The notes below the pieces were generated by a model. It ran no database searches, was not told where the DNA came from, and was given only the letters and a program-made list of their open reading frames with translations. Both the position numbers and the translations under genes were made by a program. A stretch of DNA of 42,805 nucleotides, taken from NCBI GenBank assembly GCA_026394655.1, contig JAPKXU010000221.1, forward strand, positions 1-42,805. Reading direction: 5' to 3'. Each line of letters opens with the position of its first letter. Position 1 is the stretch's first letter. This DNA comes from Methanoregula sp. (GTDB lineage: Archaea; Halobacteriota; Methanomicrobia; Methanomicrobiales; Methanospirillaceae). Positions 40,409-42,805 of this stretch are shown piece by piece.

Positions 40409-40614
40409 ATAGCCCTGAGTAGGGATGTGCCCCGATGATATAAAGGGAGTTCTAAGTCCGTGGTTGACCGCATTGATTCAATCGTATCAGATATTGGCAT
40501 CGCCCATATCACAATCGAAATGAAATGATGTTCGCGTCAGGGATGGTGGGGAATGGCTGTGGATGAAATGCACTTACAGGGAAAACCTGCAGAAAAGAGA
40601 GTGCGGGAAAGATC

Positions 40615-40896
40615 TCAGGGCTTTGCCCCGGTCTTAGTCACTTTTTTTGAGGGCTTGATGGGACTTGGCGGATTCGTGTGAGCAGGCAACTCATCGCCAT
40701 GCGGATGCGAGTGCGGAGTGTGTTTGGGAGGGAGAGTAGGCTTTTTAATGGTTTTGTGTTTGGGATGCGGGAGGGGATAGACAAGCGGGTGGTGCCGGGC
40801 ATCTTCTAAGTGTTGCTCCCGGTTCTTGCTTGACCCTCCTTTGACCGGGGCTTCAGGCTCGCTGTCCCCCTTCGGTTTCGCATGTCGTGGTGACAT
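40615..40896 (-). CDS. low-complexity His/Pro/Lys-rich protein
   Basis: A 93-residue protein starting at ATG 40896 (MSPRHAKPKGDSEPEAP). More than half of the residues are Pro, Lys, His, Glu or Ser (HPLVYPLPHPKHKTIKKPTL; PPKHTPHSHPHGDEL). There is no signal peptide or membrane segment, and it is probably disordered. The His-rich segment could bind metal. A clear TATA box 26 nt upstream argues that it is expressed, despite its composition. The ORF track's extension to 41019 is unlikely. Confidence 0.6.
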   Translation of the reverse strand: MSPRHAKPKGDSEPEAPVKGGSSKNREQHLEDARHHPLVYPLPHPKHKTIKKPTLPPKHTPHSHPHGDELPAHTNPPSPIKPSKKVTKTGAKP

Positions 40897-40916
40897 AATC
40901 AGTGATCGATTGTGGG

Positions 40917-40926
40917 AATATAAAAG
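40917..40926 (-). promoter_or_regulatory. TATA box for the His/Pro/Lys-rich gene
   Basis: The reverse strand reads CTTTTATATT, centred 26 nt from ATG 40896. Confidence 0.6.
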
Positions 40927-41020
40927 CATCTGGTGGCAATGACACCGGATATGGAGCACGGAGCCAGAAGAACCGGTGGCAGTACCCAACCGGGTGCGGA
41001 CTTCCTGCAAATTACCCAAC

Positions 41021-41030
41021 GATATAATAT
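41021..41030 (+). promoter_or_regulatory. TATA box for the small membrane protein
   Basis: GATATAATAT is centred 27 nt before ATG 41052. Confidence 0.6.
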
Positions 41031-41051
41031 CTCCGACACAGTGGCAGATGT

Positions 41052-41300
41052 ATGATAGTCACGAATCTCCTCACTCCCCTTTCCATCGTGATCGAGTTCC
41101 TCGTTACGGTTGGCGGGTTGTATTGCGGTGCCGTCCTGAAGAGACCGGCAGGGTACTTCTTTGCCCTCACGTTCCTGATCTTCGGACTGTATGATTACCT
41201 CTTCATGTTCGGGGTCGGACCGGACCTGCTCTCGTTCATCAACTTTATCGCAGTGCTCTCGGCGCTGGGCGGGACCATCCTTATTGCGAAGAAGGCATAA
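41052..41300 (+). CDS. small membrane protein, three predicted TM segments
   Basis: An 82-residue protein with three hydrophobic segments (LSIVIEFLVTVGGLYCGAVL, GYFFALTFLIFGLYDYLFMF, LLSFINFIAVLSALGGTILI) and a basic C-terminus (AKKA). It is leaderless by the TATA spacing. I recognise no family. It is divergent from the His/Pro/Lys-rich gene, with the promoters about 95 bp apart. Confidence 0.75.
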   Translation: MIVTNLLTPLSIVIEFLVTVGGLYCGAVLKRPAGYFFALTFLIFGLYDYLFMFGVGPDLLSFINFIAVLSALGGTILIAKKA

Positions 41301-41407
41301 CTCCTTCTTTTTTCGCCCTGTGCGCGGCATGAGTGCACAGGAGGGCAAATCGTCTCATACAATGGTGAGCGGGGTGAGCCGGGGGACTTCCCGAAAGCCG
41401 GCATCTC

Positions 41408-42091
41408 ATGAGAAGATTGAAACCCGTGCATCACCGATCACTCCAACAGGTGATCCGTTTGAAGGATGTCGACATCGACAGGATTTATCGGGATGTACCG
41501 CTCGACAAGATCCCCTGGAACTGTGAGACCCCACCGGAGGCGCTCGTTGCGCTCGTAGAAAGCGGGATGGTCAGACCATGCAGGGCTGCCGACCTCGGGT
41601 GTGGTGCCGGTAATTATGCACTGTATCTTGCACGCCTTGGGTTTGAGGTTACCGGCATCGATAGTGCCCCACAGGCAATTCAGATCGCCCAAAAAAATGC
41701 ACAGCAAAAGGGTGTCAGGTGTAGGTTTATCGTCGCCGATATCCTTCGCGACCTGCATGAATTGACGGGTACGTTCGACTTTGCCTTTGACTGGGAAGTG
41801 CTGCACCACATCTTCCCCAAAGACCGGGAGACCTACGTGAAAAATGTCCATGCGATCTTAAACCCAAATGCGCTTTACCTCTCCATCTGTTTCTCTGACT
41901 CGGATCCCCAGTTTGGCGGTGAGGGAAAGTTCCGCGAGACCCCGTTGGGAACAACCCTCTATTTTTCATCTGAAGCTGAACTGCGGGCACTCTTTGCCCC
42001 GTTTTTTACTATCCGGGAACTGAAGACGATCGAGGTCGGCGGCAAATATGGATCACACCGTGCAGTATATGCTCTCATGGAACGTGACTGA
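41408..42091 (+). CDS. class I SAM-dependent methyltransferase
   Basis: A 227-residue protein. Motif I is RAADLGCGAGNYALYLARLGF with GIDSAPQAIQIAQKN after strand 2. RFIVADILRDL, FDFAFDWEVLHHIFPKDRETY and a C-terminal GSHRAVYALMERD complete the fold. The N-terminal 60 residues (DIDRIYRDVPLDKIPWN) match small-molecule or tellurite-resistance-like methyltransferases. The substrate is unknown. The ATG at 41408 is taken as given. Confidence 0.85.
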   Translation: MRRLKPVHHRSLQQVIRLKDVDIDRIYRDVPLDKIPWNCETPPEALVALVESGMVRPCRAADLGCGAGNYALYLARLGFEVTGIDSAPQAIQIAQKNAQQKGVRCRFIVADILRDLHELTGTFDFAFDWEVLHHIFPKDRETYVKNVHAILNPNALYLSICFSDSDPQFGGEGKFRETPLGTTLYFSSEAELRALFAPFFTIRELKTIEVGGKYGSHRAVYALMERD

Positions 42092-42308
42092 CCGTGTGCA
42101 GAGGGGGCATGCACCGGATCTTTTGTGCATCAACTTCCTGCATCCCGCCGGGAAAGTCGCACACATACCCACAGTTAGCATTATAACGGCACCGGAATCA
42201 TCCCCTGCGATGCCCGAGATCGAGAGGTTTCTTCTCGCGTTCTTTTCACATCCTCCCAGATAAAACCACAATCCATAATATCCGGCATTCCCTGATTATT
42301 GATCACCC

Positions 42309-42805
42309 ATGACGAGCTGCACCACAAAAAACGAGGGGCTTGCTTTTATCATCCTGCTCATTCTCTGCCAGCTGCTTGACTATCTCACTGCACAGACACT
42401 CTCGTTTGTCGATCTCGTCCGTCTCACCGAAGTTACGCAGATCATCCGTTTCGAAGATGTTTTTGGCGTCGTCGTCAGCTTTGCCCTTGTCGCATGTGTC
42501 CTCATCTTTCTCTTTGCCTCGCAAAAAAACGTGTACAAGGCAGTCGTTGTCACGACACTGCTGTCGCTGGTTGTCCTTATCCTGAATGCTGCCGGTCTCT
42601 TGAGGAGCCTCCTTAACCAGCACATTAACCCGGTTTTCCTGTTGATGGACGCAGCGATCGTGTACGCCTCGACCATCCTGCTTTTCTGTGTTTGCTACTG
42701 GGTGCTCGATCACGAAAGCCAGCAGGCACGGTGCAGCAAACGCGAATTCACACCCGTCCTTGTGTTCCCGCAGAACGCTACAACATTTCCAGGATACGAG
42801 AACTG
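42309..42805 (+). CDS. membrane protein, DUF1345/two-pore-like (3' end off the window)
   Basis: The ATG at 42309 opens an uninterrupted frame to the window end (165 codons). Three to four hydrophobic segments follow (LAFIILLILCQLLDYL, VFGVVVSFALVACVLIFLF, AVVVTTLLSLVVLILNAAGLL, PVFLLMDAAIVYASTILLFCVCYW). The end of the visible part (TPVLVFPQNATTFPGYEN) resembles DUF1345/ion-channel-like proteins just before their pore region. The family is suggested, not certain. Confidence 0.65.
   Translation, partial: MTSCTTKNEGLAFIILLILCQLLDYLTAQTLSFVDLVRLTEVTQIIRFEDVFGVVVSFALVACVLIFLFASQKNVYKAVVVTTLLSLVVLILNAAGLLRSLLNQHINPVFLLMDAAIVYASTILLFCVCYWVLDHESQQARCSKREFTPVLVFPQNATTFPGYEN

Overview
The window reads as a chromosomal segment of a methanogenic archaeon of the order Methanomicrobiales (Methanoregula/Methanospirillum-like). 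The evidence is a coenzyme M biosynthesis operon of the cysteate-synthase type plus a fused sulfopyruvate decarboxylase (ComDE), a SPASM radical SAM enzyme resembling a methanogen family, DUF169, DUF5591 and YkgJ proteins, and TATA boxes placed 25-30 nt upstream of many start codons (leaderless transcripts). Family assignments come from reading the translations; no database search was run. No rRNA, tRNA, CRISPR array or intact transposon was seen.

Layout. 1-5000: an edge-truncated DGC-type zinc protein, an APC permease, an ArsR repressor with a perfect 18-bp palindrome at its start, a coupled pair of unknown small genes, a PurM/HypE-like ATPase and a ThiN-type thiamine phosphate synthase. 5000-6600: a decayed zone with IS21-like and IS256-like transposon remnants around a frameshifted Lrp/RAM-domain gene. 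6600-11800: a sulfur-transfer block with a ThiI-type PP-loop enzyme, cysteine desulfurase, MoeB/ThiF E1-like protein, MoaD/ThiS carrier, a small Cys-rich protein and a TauE/SafE permease. 11880-17900: a regulator combining an XRE HTH with a sulfonate-binding-like domain, divergent from a five-gene operon (ABC ATPase, HypB-like GTPase, [4Fe-4S] protein, cysteate synthase, ComDE). 17900-21100: an ABC-transporter remnant, an AhpD-like protein and a MacB-like ABC transporter with an OB-fold lipoprotein. 21100-25200: cysK, a cysE-DUF59 fusion, pdxS and a small winged-helix regulator. 25200-29700: a P-type ATPase remnant, YkgJ protein, an alpha/beta hydrolase between repeat copies, an iron-sulfur flavoprotein, an Fe-S nitroreductase and a flavin reductase remnant. 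29700-42805: TPR protein, methyltransferases, DUF169, cupin, an MNT-HEPN toxin-antitoxin locus with a frameshifted HEPN gene, the radical SAM enzyme, DUF5591, a triple-Cache lipoprotein, an NHL/PEGA surface protein and small membrane proteins.

How the genes work together. Much of 6.6-25 kb concerns sulfur: cysteine synthesis from O-acetylserine (CysE, CysK), release of sulfur from cysteine (desulfurase), its transfer (ThiI, MoeB, MoaD), PLP supply (PdxS) and coenzyme M synthesis. A recurring palindrome, TTMACAATTGTKAA or close to it, occurs at six promoters in this block (thiI, desulfurase, ABC/lipoprotein operon, cysK, pdxS and the winged-helix gene), with a seventh variant nearby. At most of them it lies near the predicted transcription start. 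This is the strongest candidate here for an undescribed system: a cysteine/sulfur regulon, possibly controlled by the winged-helix protein at 24941. The second is the CoM operon, where three uncharacterised proteins are translationally coupled to the known CoM enzymes.
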